A DNA stretch of 64,000 nucleotides from Nematopogon swammerdamellus (GCA_946902875.1 OX336349.1:15709891-15773890), one strand, 5' to 3'. Numbered from the stretch's first letter, positions 21,765-33,127 are shown. The notes: a model not told the origin generated them from the sequence alone. A program made the numbers and translations.

Positions 21765-23630
21765 GATGCAAACTTGAAAATAGTTTTCGTGCCGTAAAGA
21801 CGTAATGGACTACTGATACAAACTTCAAAATAGATTTCGTGCCGTAAAGACGTAGTGGACTACTGATACAAACTTGAAAATAGATTTCGTGCCGTAAAGA
21901 CGTATTGGACTACTGATACAAACTTCAAAATAGTATTTTCGTGCTGTAAAGACGTAGTGGACTACTGATACAAACTTCAAAATAGTATTTTCGTGCCGTA
22001 AAGACGTAGTGGACTACTGATACAAACTTCAAAATAGTATTTTCGTGCCGTAAAGACGTAGTGGACTACTGATACAAACTTCAAAATAGATTTCGTGCCG
22101 TAAAGACGTAGTGGACTACTGATACAAACTTCAAAATAGATTTCGTGCCGTAAAGACGTAGTGGACTACTGATACAAACTTCAAAATAGTATTTTCGTGC
22201 TGTAAAGACGTAGTGAACTACTGATACAAACTTCAAAATAGTTTTCGTCCGTAAATACGTAGTGGACTACTGATACAAACTTCCAAATAGTTTTCTTGCC
22301 GTAAAGACGTAGTGGACTACTGATACAAACTTCAAAATAGATTTCGTGCCGTAAAGACGTAGTGGACTACTGATACAAACTTCAAAATAGTATTTTCGTG
22401 CCGTAAAGACGTAGTGAACTACTGATACAAACTTCAAAATAGTTCTCGTCCGTAAATACGTAGAGGACTACTGATACAAACTTCCAAATAGTTTTATTGC
22501 CGTAAAGACGTAGTGGACTACTGATACAAACTTCAAAATAGATTTCGTGCCGTAAAGACGTAGTGGACTACTGATACAAACTTCAAAATAGTATTTTCGT
22601 GCCGTAAAGACGTAGTGGACTACTGACACAAACTTCAAATAGTTTTCGTGCCGTAAAGACGTAGTGGACTACTGATACAAACTTCAAAATAGTATTTTCG
22701 TGCCGTAAAGACGTAGAACGTAGACGTAGACGTGAACTACTGATACAAACTTCAAAATAGTTTTCGTCCGTAAATACGTAGAGGACTACTGATACAAACT
22801 TCCAAATAGTTTTCTTGCCGTAAAGACGTAGTGGACTACTGATACAAACTTCAAAATAGATTTCGTGCCGTAAAGACGTAGTGGACTACTGATACAAACT
22901 TCAAAATAGTATTTTCGTGCCGTAAAGACGTAGTGAACTACTGATACAAACTTCAAAATAGTTTTCGTCCGTAAATACGTAGAGGACTACTGATACAAAC
23001 TTCCAAATAGTTTTCTTGCCGTAAAGACGTAGTGGACTACTGATACAAACTTCAAAATCGATTTCGTGCCGTAAAGACGTAGTGGACTACTGATACAAAC
23101 TTCAAAATAGTATTTTCGTGCCGTAAAGACGTAGTGGACTACTGACACAAACTTCAAATAGTTTTCGTGCCGTAAAGACGTAGTGGACTACTGATACAAA
23201 CTTCAAAATAGTATTTTCGTGCCGTAAAGACGTAGTGAACTACTGATACAAACTTCAAAATAGTTTTCGTCCGTAAATACGTAGAGGACTACTGATACAA
23301 ACTTCCAAATAGTTTTCTTGCCGTAAAGACGTAGTGGACTACTGATACAAACTTCAAAATAGATTTCGTGCCGTAAAGACGTAGTGGACTACTGATACAA
23401 ACTTCAAAATAGTATTTTCGTGCCGTCAAGACGTAGTGGACTACTGACACAAACTTCAAATAGTTTTCGTGCCGTGCCGTAAAGACATAGTGGACTACTA
23501 AATACTGATACAAACTTCAAAATAGTTTTCGTGCCGTAAAGACGTAGTGGACTACTGATACAAACTTCAAAATAGATTTCGTGCCGTAAAGACGTAGTGG
23601 ACTACTGATACAAACTTCAAAATAATATTT
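21765..23630 (+). repeat. ~50-bp satellite with higher-order structure, ~37 units
   Basis: The unit carries ACTGATACAAACTTCAAAAT, then TTTCGTGCCGTAAAGACGTA, then GTGGACT. Five variants can be told apart: A (TAGATTTCGTG), B (TAGTATTTTCGTG, 53 bp), C (CGTCCGTAAATACG), D (TTCCAAATAG) and E (GACACAAACTTCAAATAG). From about 22206 they follow fixed orders, C-D-A-B and C-D-A-B-E-B, i.e. higher-order repeats of about 200 and 300 bp. Open frames on - (VVHYVFTARK...) are repeat artefacts. Confidence 0.95.
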
Positions 23631-23984
23631 TCTTATAGGTATGCTGATTTTGAATGACGTAGGGTGGATTTCACCACCTTCAGCTAAAATGTAGCTGCCG
23701 GTTAACCACGTTAGCTTTTTGAGATATGTCACTTATACCAACAGATAAATGCTAACCGAAACTTATGGCTCGACTGTACCAAACATCGGTTACTTTATAA
23801 TGATCTGTCTCGTAAACCGTTGAGTTTGACGTTAGAAAACATATTTGGCTTACTACAAGGCATGCTGCTTACCAATCAATAGCCTAAAACGCAATTGGAT
23901 TTATTTGACTCGATAGAAAAAATAACGCAAAGTGTGCTCTCGAAAATTCGGAACATTCTTGTTTCCGTGCCGTTCGTCGTGCTA

Positions 23985-24375
23985 TACAGACAGGGTGACT
24001 GGAAATTCGATCTATTCCTTGAAAGGGGTTATACTAGAGGTTATTTGGAACAATTTAACCCCAATCAACTAGGTTTTTACCAATAAAAGAAATATTTAAT
24101 AAAAATTTACTTAAAAACAAAAATGTATTATCATTTAAGACCTTTTATTTCTGAGATATTGAGAATTTTGGGCCGATATTTTTATTTGAAATGATTGGTT
24201 GCTACAGAACTGGTAGCTTTCAGAAAAATATCAATGAAGTGCCCAAATATGAGTATATTTCTTACAACTTTTTTTTCGATTACAAGTCTTAAATTAAATT
24301 AATTAAAAAAGTCTTACCCCTCAGAGTATAACCCCTTTCAAGGAATAGATCGAATTCCCAGTCATCCTGTATACC
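23985..24375. mobile_element. MITE, ends ACAGGRTGACTGG
   Basis: CAGGGTGACTGGAAATTCGA with TCTATTCCTTGAAAGGGGTT at 23991 is mirrored at 24330-24371. The interior contains CTGAGATATTGAGAATTTTG, shared with a second copy at 38030-38392. No ORF. Termini resemble a cut-and-paste MITE; the target duplication is unclear. Confidence 0.8.
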
Positions 24376-24477
24376 TATAATCATGTAATTTTACTTCCTA
24401 GATAAACAATACAATACTTGATCCCGACCAACAGAGTTTTATTATTTTCATTAAATATTACGCCTATATGCTAAAGG

Positions 24478-24610
24478 GTAAAAGGATAAGGCCTAATACT
24501 TTGCTGAACGTGGTGGTCGGTTTTGTGCTTTATAAAAGTACTTGCAGCACAACACCGCTTACTCTGCGTGCCTCGATTGTCGGGATAGAGCGTGTGGTAT
24601 GTGTAATTAA
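24478..24610 (+). repeat. Dispersed repeat 'R3', copy 2
   Basis: CCTAATACTTTGCTGAACGT, GCAGCACAACACCG and GATTGTCGGGATAGAGCGTG match copy 1 at 2815. Confidence 0.7.
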
Positions 24611-24781
24611 ATATCTGTTGATTCCGCACTTACGTACTCCAAGTGGTTTACTAGGAATATCAATTGGGAGAAACCCATTTTTGGGACTATGCTGTTGAGT
24701 CTTAACCGGAAGTGGTTAAACCACCTAGTAAGGAGATACCTAATAATTAATAATGTTGACTAATTTGCTGTGTTATTTCAG

Positions 24782-24909
24782 GAGTGAACATAGTGGGGCA
24801 AAAGGTAACGCCTCTACAAGGACCCATCCTGCTGAAGAACGGTACCGTGCCCGTTGTGCCCTTGTTCTCCTACCCCACAGTCAACAACGGATCCTACTAT
24901 CAGATACCA
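24782..24909 (+). CDS. spz4: Spätzle-family ligand (Spz4-like), first visible coding exon
   Basis: Acceptor TTATTTCAG precedes 24782 and donor GTAAGT follows 24909. The exon takes one base from an upstream exon and then reads VNIVGQKVTPLQGPILLKNG followed by TVPVVPLFSYPTVNNGSYYQ and IP. This lies in the pro-region of a Spätzle-type secreted precursor, ahead of the cystine knot encoded 10 kb downstream. Spätzle proteins are secreted as pro-proteins, cleaved, and signal through Toll receptors. The exon or exons with the signal peptide were not found between 9 kb and here. Assignment to Spz4 rather than another paralogue rests on remembered similarity of this segment and the C-terminus. Confidence 0.75.
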
Positions 24910-25139
24910 GTAAGTATGTTATTTATTTATTAAATATACCTTATTTGAAATGAAATGAAAAAAAAACAGAAAGTTTTATTTAAGCCATGTACTAAAACAA
25001 AAAAACGGACTCGCGCACCAAGGTTTCCGCACCACAAGAAACAAGAAAACAAATCGTTGAAAAAAAACATGTTTCTTGTATGAGGACCCCCCTTAATTAA
25101 TTTTTTTATTATTTGTTGTTATATCCGTCATAATTCAAA

Positions 25140-25335
25140 TTCAAATTCAAATAATTTATTAAACAAAGAAACATGGTATACAACATAGAACAATTTGCGT
25201 AAAAATAAATTGAAAACATGTTCCCTTCGCAGGATTGTTTAATTTTTGATGCTCAGGTCGAGACACTGGACTTTCGTCTGTGACGTCTCGAACCCGTTTT
25301 CTCGGTCGGTTCTCAAAAAAAAAAAAAAAAAAATA
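25140..25335 (-). mobile_element. Possible retroelement 3' end in intron
   Basis: (TTCAAA)n and TAATTTATT at 25134-25160 and an A-run at 25316-25333 bracket about 180 bp containing CTGTGACGTCTCGAACCCG. It looks like short retroelement debris of unclear family and orientation. Confidence 0.3.
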
Positions 25336-25364
25336 TATGTACAAATAAATATACAAATTATTTT

Positions 25365-25600
25365 TTCAAGTATGCATGTATGTGAGTGTATGTAGGTGGG
25401 TAAGTAAATGTAGGTAACTATAATGAAGGAATGATGACTTCATCATTCCTACTGAAACACTTGTTTCAGTGCGTGTGTATGATACTTTTGTAAGATTAAC
25501 ATAATAGTGTGTATGAATGAGGGTGAGTGTGTGTGTGGGGGGTCGGGTGATGGTGTGTGTGTGTAAGTGAGTAGGTGGGGTGTGTGCATTATTGCATTAT
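25365..25600 (+). repeat. GT-rich low-complexity tract
   Basis: Runs of GTGTGTGTG and GGTGTGTG occur in the first intron of the Spätzle-like gene, with a hairpin AATGATGACTTCATCATT at about 25431. Confidence 0.7.
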
Positions 25601-26149
25601 GTGGCAAAACATATGTTCACATGTGTCATGGGAGTTTGATAGGAGCCATTTTTTAATTTTAAACGTAAAAGTTTTTTTTAATAAAAAGTGTTTTTAATTC
25701 TTTGGGTATTTGGTTGTACAGATTGTGACATAATATTAACACACATACATAATGTGTGAAAATTTCAACCGTACAGGGTGCTACGGAAACCTAAAAAGGG
25801 TCTGCTGGACTCTGGGAATAGTTTAGTTATCTACGGTCAGATAAGTAACAATATTAATATTATTGTGATAGGTGTAATGAATCTAAATACACAATAGAAA
25901 AAATAAGATAAAAGAACACAATAAAAAAACTTGATGTGTAAAAATTCACATTGACGTGTAATAATGACTATATATCCAGTTTCTTTGGAGTTAGGTATGA
26001 TTCATACGCTAGATTATTCAGTCAGACCTTAAAATAGTAGAATAGTAAATCAGACAATGAATTTTATGAATGAAAAAAAAAACGGAAATAGAATTTAATC
26101 ACTCCAAGAGAAAAAAGTATTTATTAGACACGATTATAGATGCATTTTT

Positions 26150-26335
26150 TATGGGTGATGCATGTCTGCCCATAACACCTTGGTGAAATAGGTGCCATGT
26201 CAGAGCTTCCATATGGTACATATTCCATACGGCTACATACACTGAATTGGACGGCTAATGATTTTCATAGTCGTTCCACCGACCTTCATTGAGTGCAATT
26301 TTTTTTCGTCTACGATCGAGGGACGTACAGTTTTG
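26150..26335 (-). mobile_element. SINE-A fragment, diverged
   Basis: On - it reads from GGTCGGTGGAACGACTATGA through GCCATGTCAG-type sequence to GGGCAGACATG. It is strongly diverged from other SINE-A copies. Confidence 0.6.
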
Positions 26336-27430
26336 CTTTGAATCGAAAACACGGCCAGACTCAACGGTTAGGTGAACAACCGATTCTATGTACCTACGCT
26401 TATAGGCCGAGAATTACTCAATCAATACAAATGGAGTTCCACTAACATAATCAGACGCATCTAAGGATGAATAAAGGATATTTTGACTTCAATGTTTCAC
26501 AGCTAGTATTGAAGAAACGAAAGTCAAAACAATCATTTACGAATGGCACACAGCTGTCAACATAACAAGAGCTTAGCTAACGCTCGACAAGCTATAAAGA
26601 AGATGGTCAGTGTGTGTAGTGTATGCCAACACGTTGAGTCTTACAAAATGCTATTGTGACAATATTTGTTGAGAAAGAAAGTTCTTTATGCTGAATTCAA
26701 GTTACATGGACCTTACAAAGCACATAATTTAGTAGATTAGTGACTAAAGAAGAATGTAACCGTTTTATTATTTGTTGGTAAATCTCATATGTGCGGTTGT
26801 TAAAAAACTCTGAAACTGGTTATTAATTTATTGTTTGCTATCCACAGGGCATAAAAAACTCACTATATTTTGATTGTTCGGAGAATTATTTAGTAGTGAC
26901 GATGGGACTGAAATAGTCGTTAGGCGGCAAAAGCCCTATTTAAATTACAGAAAAAAAATTTATGCATAGCAACATAATCCCTAACACAGGAGTTCCCAAC
27001 CAGTACGTCAATTGGTTATAAAATAAATGAGTACGTGGCATTGTACGTACGTGGCATATTAGGATCACACCATCAGTACTGGGGCATCGCGGTCGCGGCA
27101 AGAATTGTTTTTCGTTAGTTTCACACACACATTGATATACTACTAGGCTTTTAATAAATACCATTGGTCGCACTAAACTTGCAATAACTTGCGTAAAATT
27201 CGCATAAAGTGCCTATGCCCTTCCTATTAGCTTATTCGATGATTTCGGAAACTTTAACACTTCAAAATTGGAAATTTTTTATTAAGGATTCTTATGGTAC
27301 TTTTACTACTCTCGAATCTCGACTCTACGTCACAATTTGTTTTTTATATCCGGTACGAAACCACCACCCACGAATAAGGACCGGCACGAAACTCAGCAGG
27401 TGGGTTTTTTAACTATTTATTTTATTAAAT
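26336..27430. other. Intron sequence, nothing recognised
   Basis: This lies within intron 24910-31622. Open frames near 26940-27173 and 27209-27412 have no recognisable content. Confidence 0.4.
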
Positions 27431-27435
27431 AAAAC

Positions 27436-28082
27436 ATACATCGCCTCTAAAAAGCTCGGCGTCCTGAATAAGGCGCGTAGATACTTTACGCCTGACCAAA
27501 TCCTGCTGCTGTCGCAGTCGCAGGTGATGTCATGCGTGGAGTATTGCTCGCATCTTTGGGGTGGGGCTACTCAGTGTCGACTTGGCTTGTTAGACTCGAT
27601 CCAAAGACGTGCATTTCGCCATGTTAACGACTTTGAAGTGTCCTGCAAACTTGAGCCTTTGCAGCTCCGTGGAGACATAGGTTCACTAAGTGTGTTCTAT
27701 CGACTTTTCAACGGTGAATGCTCTGAGGAGCTGTTCGAAACGATTCCGACCTTACCATTCACCATAGGTCCACGGGTAGCAGACAGGGAATGCATCCCTA
27801 TACTGTAGAGCTGCCTAAAGTGCGGACTAAGCGCTCCAGTATTTCTTCTATCTTCCGCACTGCGAAACTCTGGAATGCACTTCCTCCCGATGTGTTTCCT
27901 TCAGTGTATGACTCTTTGTATGATCTTGTATGATCTTTCAAGAGAAGCGTAAAAAGGCATCTGTCACGTCGGCACGGCATCAGCCCCCGTTCAAAACCGA
28001 ATGACGACGTCCAAAAGGGTGTCGTCGGCTCAACAATCCACGCTGACGGCGCCAAGGATCTCGCGTATCCACAAACAAAAAA
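27436..28082 (+). pseudogene. LINE ORF2 C-terminal remnant in intron
   Basis: The frame reads VEYCSHLWGGATQCRLGLLD, IQRRAFRHVND and LSVFYRLFNGECSEELF. After a frameshift near 27790 it continues with FRTAKLWNALPPDVFP and SFKRSVKRHLSRRHG. This is the region downstream of the reverse transcriptase in Jockey/CR1-type LINEs. It has at least one frameshift and one stop. Inserted in the long intron in the gene's sense orientation. Confidence 0.8.
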
Positions 28083-28394
28083 ATACAGCCATTGACAATC
28101 TTGTAGGTAACTACCTACATTGTTTTTATGCAAGGCGTACCTTTTAACTATTATATGTTTACACGTATCTTATTACAACATTTAGTGACTATCCACATAA
28201 TACCTGGATATCGCTTAGTTATCGAAAATACAGTTTACAATATATAAAAAATATGTTTGCATCAACGATGTGATGTTTAACATGTTGACAGAGTCGGAGT
28301 CTAAAAAAGTTTGGGAATCTCTGGTCTATATAATTATTGTATACGGTCTTCATGAAATGTAAATCGTAACGGCGGCAGACCTTAAAATATATTA

Positions 28395-28740
28395 TCTACT
28401 AGCTGAGCCCGCGGCTCCGCTCGCGTGAAATTCGTATTCCAAAGAAGAATGTAAGTAACTTAGGGCGAGGCCGAAGGCCGAGCTGCGTTCAGGTAATCGA
28501 TAAACCTTCTTAAAGAAAGTAACTAACTAAGGGCGAGGGCGAAGGCCGAGCTGCTTTCAGGTAAACGATAAACCTTTCTCAAATAAAGGAAGTAAGTAAG
28601 GGCGAGGCCGAAGGCCGAGCTGCGTTCAGGAAGACGACAAACCTTCTGGAAGAAAGGAAGGAACTAAGTGCGAGGCCGAAGGCCGAGCTGCGTTCAGGTA
28701 AACCAAAAACCCTCTTTCGCCTTCGGGCCTCGCCCTTAAA
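28395..28740 (+). repeat. 66-bp tandem array with Helitron-like end
   Basis: It starts ACTAGCTGAGCCCGCGGCTC followed by CGCTCGCGTGAAATTCGTAT, the same terminus as at 10747, then about four units containing GGGCGAGGCCGAAGGCCGAG. It is mirrored by 29365-29805. Confidence 0.85.
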
Positions 28741-28837
28741 GACTTCCTTTCTTCGATAGAATATAATATCGTTTACTCATTCTATTTATTTCATATAAAT
28801 AAAAAAGTAATATTAATAACTAAAGAATTAAACCTAC

Positions 28838-29250
28838 CTAACAAACATTAAAATAACTATCAAAACGGGCATTTTCAAATGTTCTTAGAGCACTTGCGAC
28901 ATTACCCCGCTGGATGGCAAGGCTTACCCTTTGAATGAAGTACATAAGCCCTTGATGACGGGACACCAGTTGCGTCAACCAGCTCAAGCCTCTTTTGGCT
29001 TCACTGCTCCACGGACCGAGGGTTTCAACCGCAAACGCAACAAATTCGAAATCTTGAATTATATTTCTATATTTGCTGCGTTGGAGGCTCTCCGCCCCAG
29101 CATCGGCCGCGCCAGCCGCTCTTGAAGATGTCCTAACGTGACTTGGAGCCAATGTGAGAACAAAAGTGGCGTCCCACATCAAAGAACTACCCTTAGTCCA
29201 TGGCACTAAGGTCTCTAGCATCGGGCCTCTTGCCATCCAGCCGGGAATAA
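28838..29250 (-). pseudogene. Non-LTR retrotransposon C-terminal fragment
   Basis: On - the frame holds LMWDATFVLTLAPSHVRTSS, FAVETLGPWSSEAKRG and QRVSLAIQRGNVASAL. This is the C-terminal region of a group of invertebrate non-LTR retrotransposons, and a related copy is at 40071-40430. The 'P...LvWDaT' spacing recalls a restriction-like endonuclease domain, but that is inference. It sits between two inverted 66-bp arrays. The reverse transcriptase is missing. Confidence 0.7.
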
Positions 29251-29364
29251 CGGCGAGGTTCTAGGATGCACGGTATATTTGCCGTTAGAAGCGTGGACTC
29301 TATAATAAAATTTAAATTAAATTAACTCAATCTTAATATTAATTAACTTTATTCGAGATGGTTT

Positions 29365-29810
29365 AGCTTCTTCCTGAACGCAGCTCGGCCTTCGGCCTCG
29401 CCCTTAGTTACTTGCTTTCTTCGAGATGGTTTTTCAATTATCCGAACGTAGCTCGGCCTTCGGCCTCGCCTTAGTTACTTACTTTCTTCAAGATGGTTTA
29501 GCTTCTTCCTGAACGCAGCTCGGCCTGCGGCCTCGCCCATAGTTACTTACTTTCTTCGAGAAGGTTTATGGTCTTCCAGAATAGAGCTTGGCCTTCGGCC
29601 TCGCCCTTAGTTACTTATTTTCTTCAAGAATGTTTTTCTTCTTCCTGAAATAAGCTCCGCCTTTCGCCTCGCCCTTAGTTACTTTCATCGAGAAAGAATA
29701 TCGTTTACGTGAGCGCAGATCCGCCTTCGGGCCCGTCTTTAGTTACTTACTTTCTTTTTTTTAAATACGAATTTCACGCGAGCGAAGCCGCGGGCAACAG
29801 ATATATAAAT
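29365..29810 (-). repeat. 66-bp tandem array, inverted partner
   Basis: Units contain AGCTCGGCCTTCGGCCTCGC, the reverse complement of the left array, in about six diverged copies. It ends at 29765-29805 with ACGAATTTCACGCGAGCGAA and GCCGCGGGCAACAG, mirroring 28395. Confidence 0.85.
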
Positions 29811-30330
29811 TTTATTGCACCAATGACAGCGACATAACTTCGACTTTCAATTATTATTTTTATTTATCAAACAATTTGTCACCGGCCAGCTCACGTCGAG
29901 ATGACAGTTCTCCGTTGTCAACATGACATTTAAAATTGTTTTTACCTTTACTTTGGACTACGTGATTTTAAACGCGCAATAATGTTTATAATTGTTAATT
30001 TTTTTTTATTTTTGTTAATTTTTTTTACGTATTATGTTAACCCGGCATATAAACTGCCACTATACCAAGTTTCGTCTAATTCCGTTCAGTGGTTTTTGCG
30101 TGATGCGCGTACAGACAAACAAACAAACAAACAAAAATTTTAAAAACTGTTCTAACATGTTCAGTATCTCATTTTATGCCACCCTGGTTAGTTTTTTTCC
30201 GAATACATTCAATGTACAGACTTTCTTACCTCTACGATTTTATTATATGTATAGAAAACAGGGATATTATTGTCTAAAATGTTTTGTCCACCTATGTATG
30301 GGTGAATAAAAAAATATACCTACAGGGTCT
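29811..30330. other. Intron sequence with Helitron-like motif
   Basis: CCGGCATATAAACTGCCACT and the (ACAA)n run near 30110-30135 are typical of small non-autonomous repeats. No gene was seen; the open frame 30034-30309 is unsupported. Confidence 0.35.
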
Positions 30331-30390
30331 TTTTTTCCATACTAAACTGAATACATTTTATTTAGTTTAGTATGGAAAAAAAAAATAAGT
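30327..30390. repeat. Short inverted repeat
   Basis: TTTTTTTCCATACTAAACT pairs with AGTTTAGTATGGAAAAAAA around about 17 nt. Confidence 0.8.
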
Positions 30391-30702
30391 TCACCGTAGA
30401 ACAAAATGTCATCTAACTTTTTTGCTCCAAATAGGCCTACCTTGTTTGCTTTATGTATGAACTATGGTCATCAAACATCCAGTATACAGAGACACCTGGT
30501 CACAGATTAAATATAAATAAATTACATTAAATTTACATACTTACATTATAGTTATGATTACATAGGATCCAGTACACGTCCGTCAGATTCCGCTTTCGTC
30601 AGAAATTTTTTTTTCCATAATTTCAGTTCACATTCGTGATTCGTGACCACTAATGATGACACTTTCGTCAGATTCCGCTTTAGTCATTTTAACTTAAAAA
30701 AA

Positions 30703-30950
30703 AAGCCCCAGTTGCACTCCGGGAGTGCCGGCAGAAGTGAAAACTTTTTGTAATTATTTCCGAAAATATTTCTTAGGTGGTTATAAAAAAAACTAAACAC
30801 CCTAAACAAATTTAAATGCCGTAACATTGCTTAAAAAAGAAAACAAAAGAAAAAAAAAAAAAAATTTGAGGAATTCGAACCCATGGTCAAAAAATACAAA
30901 TCCTACACTCTTACCATTGAGCCACGAAATCACATAAACGACCAAACAAA
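30703..30950 (-). mobile_element. SINE-C, tRNA-derived
   Basis: On - it reads TCGTGGCTCAATGGTAAGAG (A box) and CCATGGGTTCGAATTCCTC (B box), then a T-rich stretch, ATAACCACCTAAG, and GCCGGCACTCCCGGAGTGCA. The same arrangement occurs on + at 55712-55900. Confidence 0.75.
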
Positions 30951-31374
30951 TATCGGATTCCCTTGATTCGCTTTCGGCTTTACTGTCACTGAGAGACGAA
31001 CAGAATTGATCCCGAGCCACTCGTAACTTAACCCTTAATGCAATGACTTAAGGTTACATTTTAAATAATAAAAATTAATCTGACGCTTTTCGAGATGTGA
31101 CGCGAGTTTAACATTTTTTACCCACCTAAACAAGTGCCAAGAGCCGCTAAAGAAGTTTTTACTTAAAAAAAAACCATTGAATCGACTTAAAAAAACAAGT
31201 AGAACTGAATGTTTTTGCGGCGGTTGGACTGGATATTCTTCAGATTCTTCAGTACTCATGTTTATAAGCTGTATGTAAATATTGATGCTCTTGTGCGCGG
31301 TAGAAGTTACTATAATGTAATACTTATAATAAGGTACTAACAAAACATTGTGACTTGCGTTGTTTGCTTGTCAG

Positions 31375-31470
31375 TTCTTCTTCGCATTGAATTTAGAACT
31401 GGCGGAATTTTCGACATGTCCAAGCGTAGGTTACCTACCTATGGATGAAATTATACAATAAACAATAAAC
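31375..31470 (+). repeat. 93-bp dispersed repeat, copy 2
   Basis: Essentially identical to 11975-12068, apart from a 3-bp TTC difference at its start. Confidence 0.75.
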
Positions 31471-31622
31471 AATATATTAAAATTATTTTTCCATGTTCGT
31501 TATCATCAAAATCAGAAAACAAATATTTTTGTAGTTTTTCTAGCAGTTTTACTTCCTATAGTGACCCAAGCGATAATTGAAGGCAACAGTTTGTCTCACT
31601 CGCCTACTGTTGTTGAATGCAG

Positions 31623-31747
31623 ATCCTATGGACGGCGCTCTCCCTGGCGCTCGGCTACGAGCTGCAGGGTCAGGTGATCAAGGGTGTGCCGTGCGTCAAG
31701 CGCAACCACCAGCTCTACTGCCCCACAGCTGGCAACACCTATCCTCT
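31623..31747 (+). CDS. spz4: Spätzle-family ligand (Spz4-like), coding exon
   Basis: The acceptor ends AATGCAG and the donor is GTGAGT. In phase with the exon at 24782 it reads ILWTALSLALGYELQGQVIK and then GVPCVKRNHQLYCPTAGNTY, ending in PL split with the next exon. Two cysteines, CVKR and LYCPTAG, lie in this conserved pro-region block. The preceding intron is 6.7 kb and holds LINE, SINE and inverted-array insertions. No stop or frameshift is present, unlike the surrounding mobile-element ORFs. Confidence 0.8.
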
Positions 31748-31796
31748 GTGAGTCAACTGCCTTTCTGCACTTGGAGCTCTTTTTATAAATCACTTG

Positions 31797-32050
31797 TTTT
31801 TTTTTTTTTTTTTTTATGGAACCTGACACGGTTGGCTACATCACCTACAACATCCGTGATGTCAGCCCATAACACAGGGTGAACTAGGTGCCATGTCAGT
31901 GCTTCCCTTCATTTCATGTCGGCTACACTAAACTGGATGGAAAACACGAACTATTTACATAGCCGTTTCGACCGACGTTTCGTTCAGTGCGGTGGTACCA
32001 ACCCGGCCGGGATAAACCCTACCACCAAGTAAGGTAAGAAGGGAACCGCC
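31797..32050 (-). mobile_element. SINE-A copy
   Basis: On - it reads from CACCAACC-type sequence, GTGGTAGGGTTTATCCCGGC and ACCACCGCACTGA, to GCCAACCGTGTCAGGTTCCA and a long A-run (T-run at 31797-31816 on +). The head is replaced by a GC-rich joint CCGCCGCCGCGCCGG at 32046-32062. Confidence 0.8.
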
Positions 32051-32082
32051 GCCGCCGCGCCGGTGAAATATTTTTATATGTA

Positions 32083-32180
32083 GTCGTTCCGACCGACCTT
32101 CATTCTGTACAGTTTTACCAATCGGAGCTGGTCAAACCCAAGTGCCACCTTGTTAAGAAAGGGAAGGGGCCTATATATAA
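32083..32180 (-). mobile_element. SINE-A fragment, diverged
   Basis: TAGTCGTTCCGACCGACCTT and GTCAAACCCAAGTGCCACCT resemble the middle of SINE-A on -. A second, older partial copy abuts the first. Confidence 0.5.
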
Positions 32181-32604
32181 ATCGTTAGAGCCGTTTACGT
32201 GAAACCAATTTTCTCGGTTTCTCGGAAACGGCTCTAGCGATTTGAATGAAATGTTGGATTTTATAGATTTTTTTTTTTTCAAGTTTAACTAGATATGTAG
32301 GTGTAGACGCCAACCGAAGCTCGGTCAACATTCAAAGGTTGAGTGGAGGAAATCAGCTTTTGCACCTTACATGACTGTAACTATAATATAAGTTCTGTGT
32401 TTTCTTTTTGAACTATTTTGTGTAGCAATGAAGAATGTTCTATCTATCTAACCATACCCCTTTGGCTTTACGAAACCCTCTACGCTTTTTGTTTACCTAA
32501 GTACCTACTACCATATATTTTTTTTAAATGTCTAATTGGGTTATCTATTACTTTTAGTTTGCGCGATCTTTTCTCCCAAGAAGTTTCGAACTGACCATTT
32601 CAAC

Positions 32605-32860
32605 TTCAGCCTATGTAAGTTCCTAACTTAAAAGCGATTGACTGAATCAGTAGAACTTCAGCCTATGTAAGTTCCTAACTTAATGCAGTCAGGAAGCGAT
32701 TGACTGAATCAGTAGAACTTAAACTTCAGCCTATGTAAGTTCCTAACTTAATGCAGTAAGGAAGCGATTGACTGAATCAGTAGAACTTAAAATTCAGCCT
32801 ATGTAAGTGCCTAACTTAATGCAGTCAGCAAGCGATTGACTGAATCAGTAGAACTTCTAC
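32605..32860 (+). repeat. ~70-bp tandem repeat, 4 copies, in intron
   Basis: Units contain CAGCCTATGTAAGTTCCTAA and GCGATTGACTGAATCAGTAG. The array ends 42 bp upstream of the next coding exon, covering the region where branch-point and polypyrimidine signals would lie. Confidence 0.85.
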
Positions 32861-32902
32861 TTAGTACTACAGCCTAACTTGAGCCAACATCTGACTTTGC
32901 AG

Positions 32903-33127
32903 AGCCAAGATCGAGAGCTTCATTGACGAGAACAAGGCGCTGATGAAGCGAATGTACGGCGCGTTTGGTTCGGGCGGTCCGTCGCCAGGGGGCGCGCGGA
33001 GACGGCGAGCACCGGGCGTACCGGACCCGCATCCGCACGACGGAGACTCGTACTTCAGACACGTGAGGCAGGCGCAAGCCAACACGCCGCCGCCCCTCAC
33101 GCCTAACCAGGGCAATAGTAGCAATCG
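32903..33127 (+). CDS. spz4: Spätzle-family ligand (Spz4-like), coding exon with basic site
   Basis: The acceptor is TTTGCAG and the donor G|GTTAGT. The exon reads AKIESFIDENKALMKRMYGA, a Gly/Pro-rich linker with ARRRRAPGVPD, then SYFRHVRQAQANTPPPL and ends NSSNR. The RRRR tetrabasic stretch is a plausible furin-type processing site between the pro-region and the C-terminal cystine knot. That is inference from the motif and from Spätzle biology. Phase matches both neighbours. A hAT MITE begins 20 bp beyond the donor. Confidence 0.85.

Noticed and set aside
16263..23730. CRISPR-like regular repeats
   Set aside because: Units are contiguous tandem repeats without unique spacers, in a eukaryotic genome.
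21595..23732. Frames VVHYVFTARK... on - in the ~50-bp satellite
   Set aside because: Pure repeat translation; interrupted by indels between variant units.
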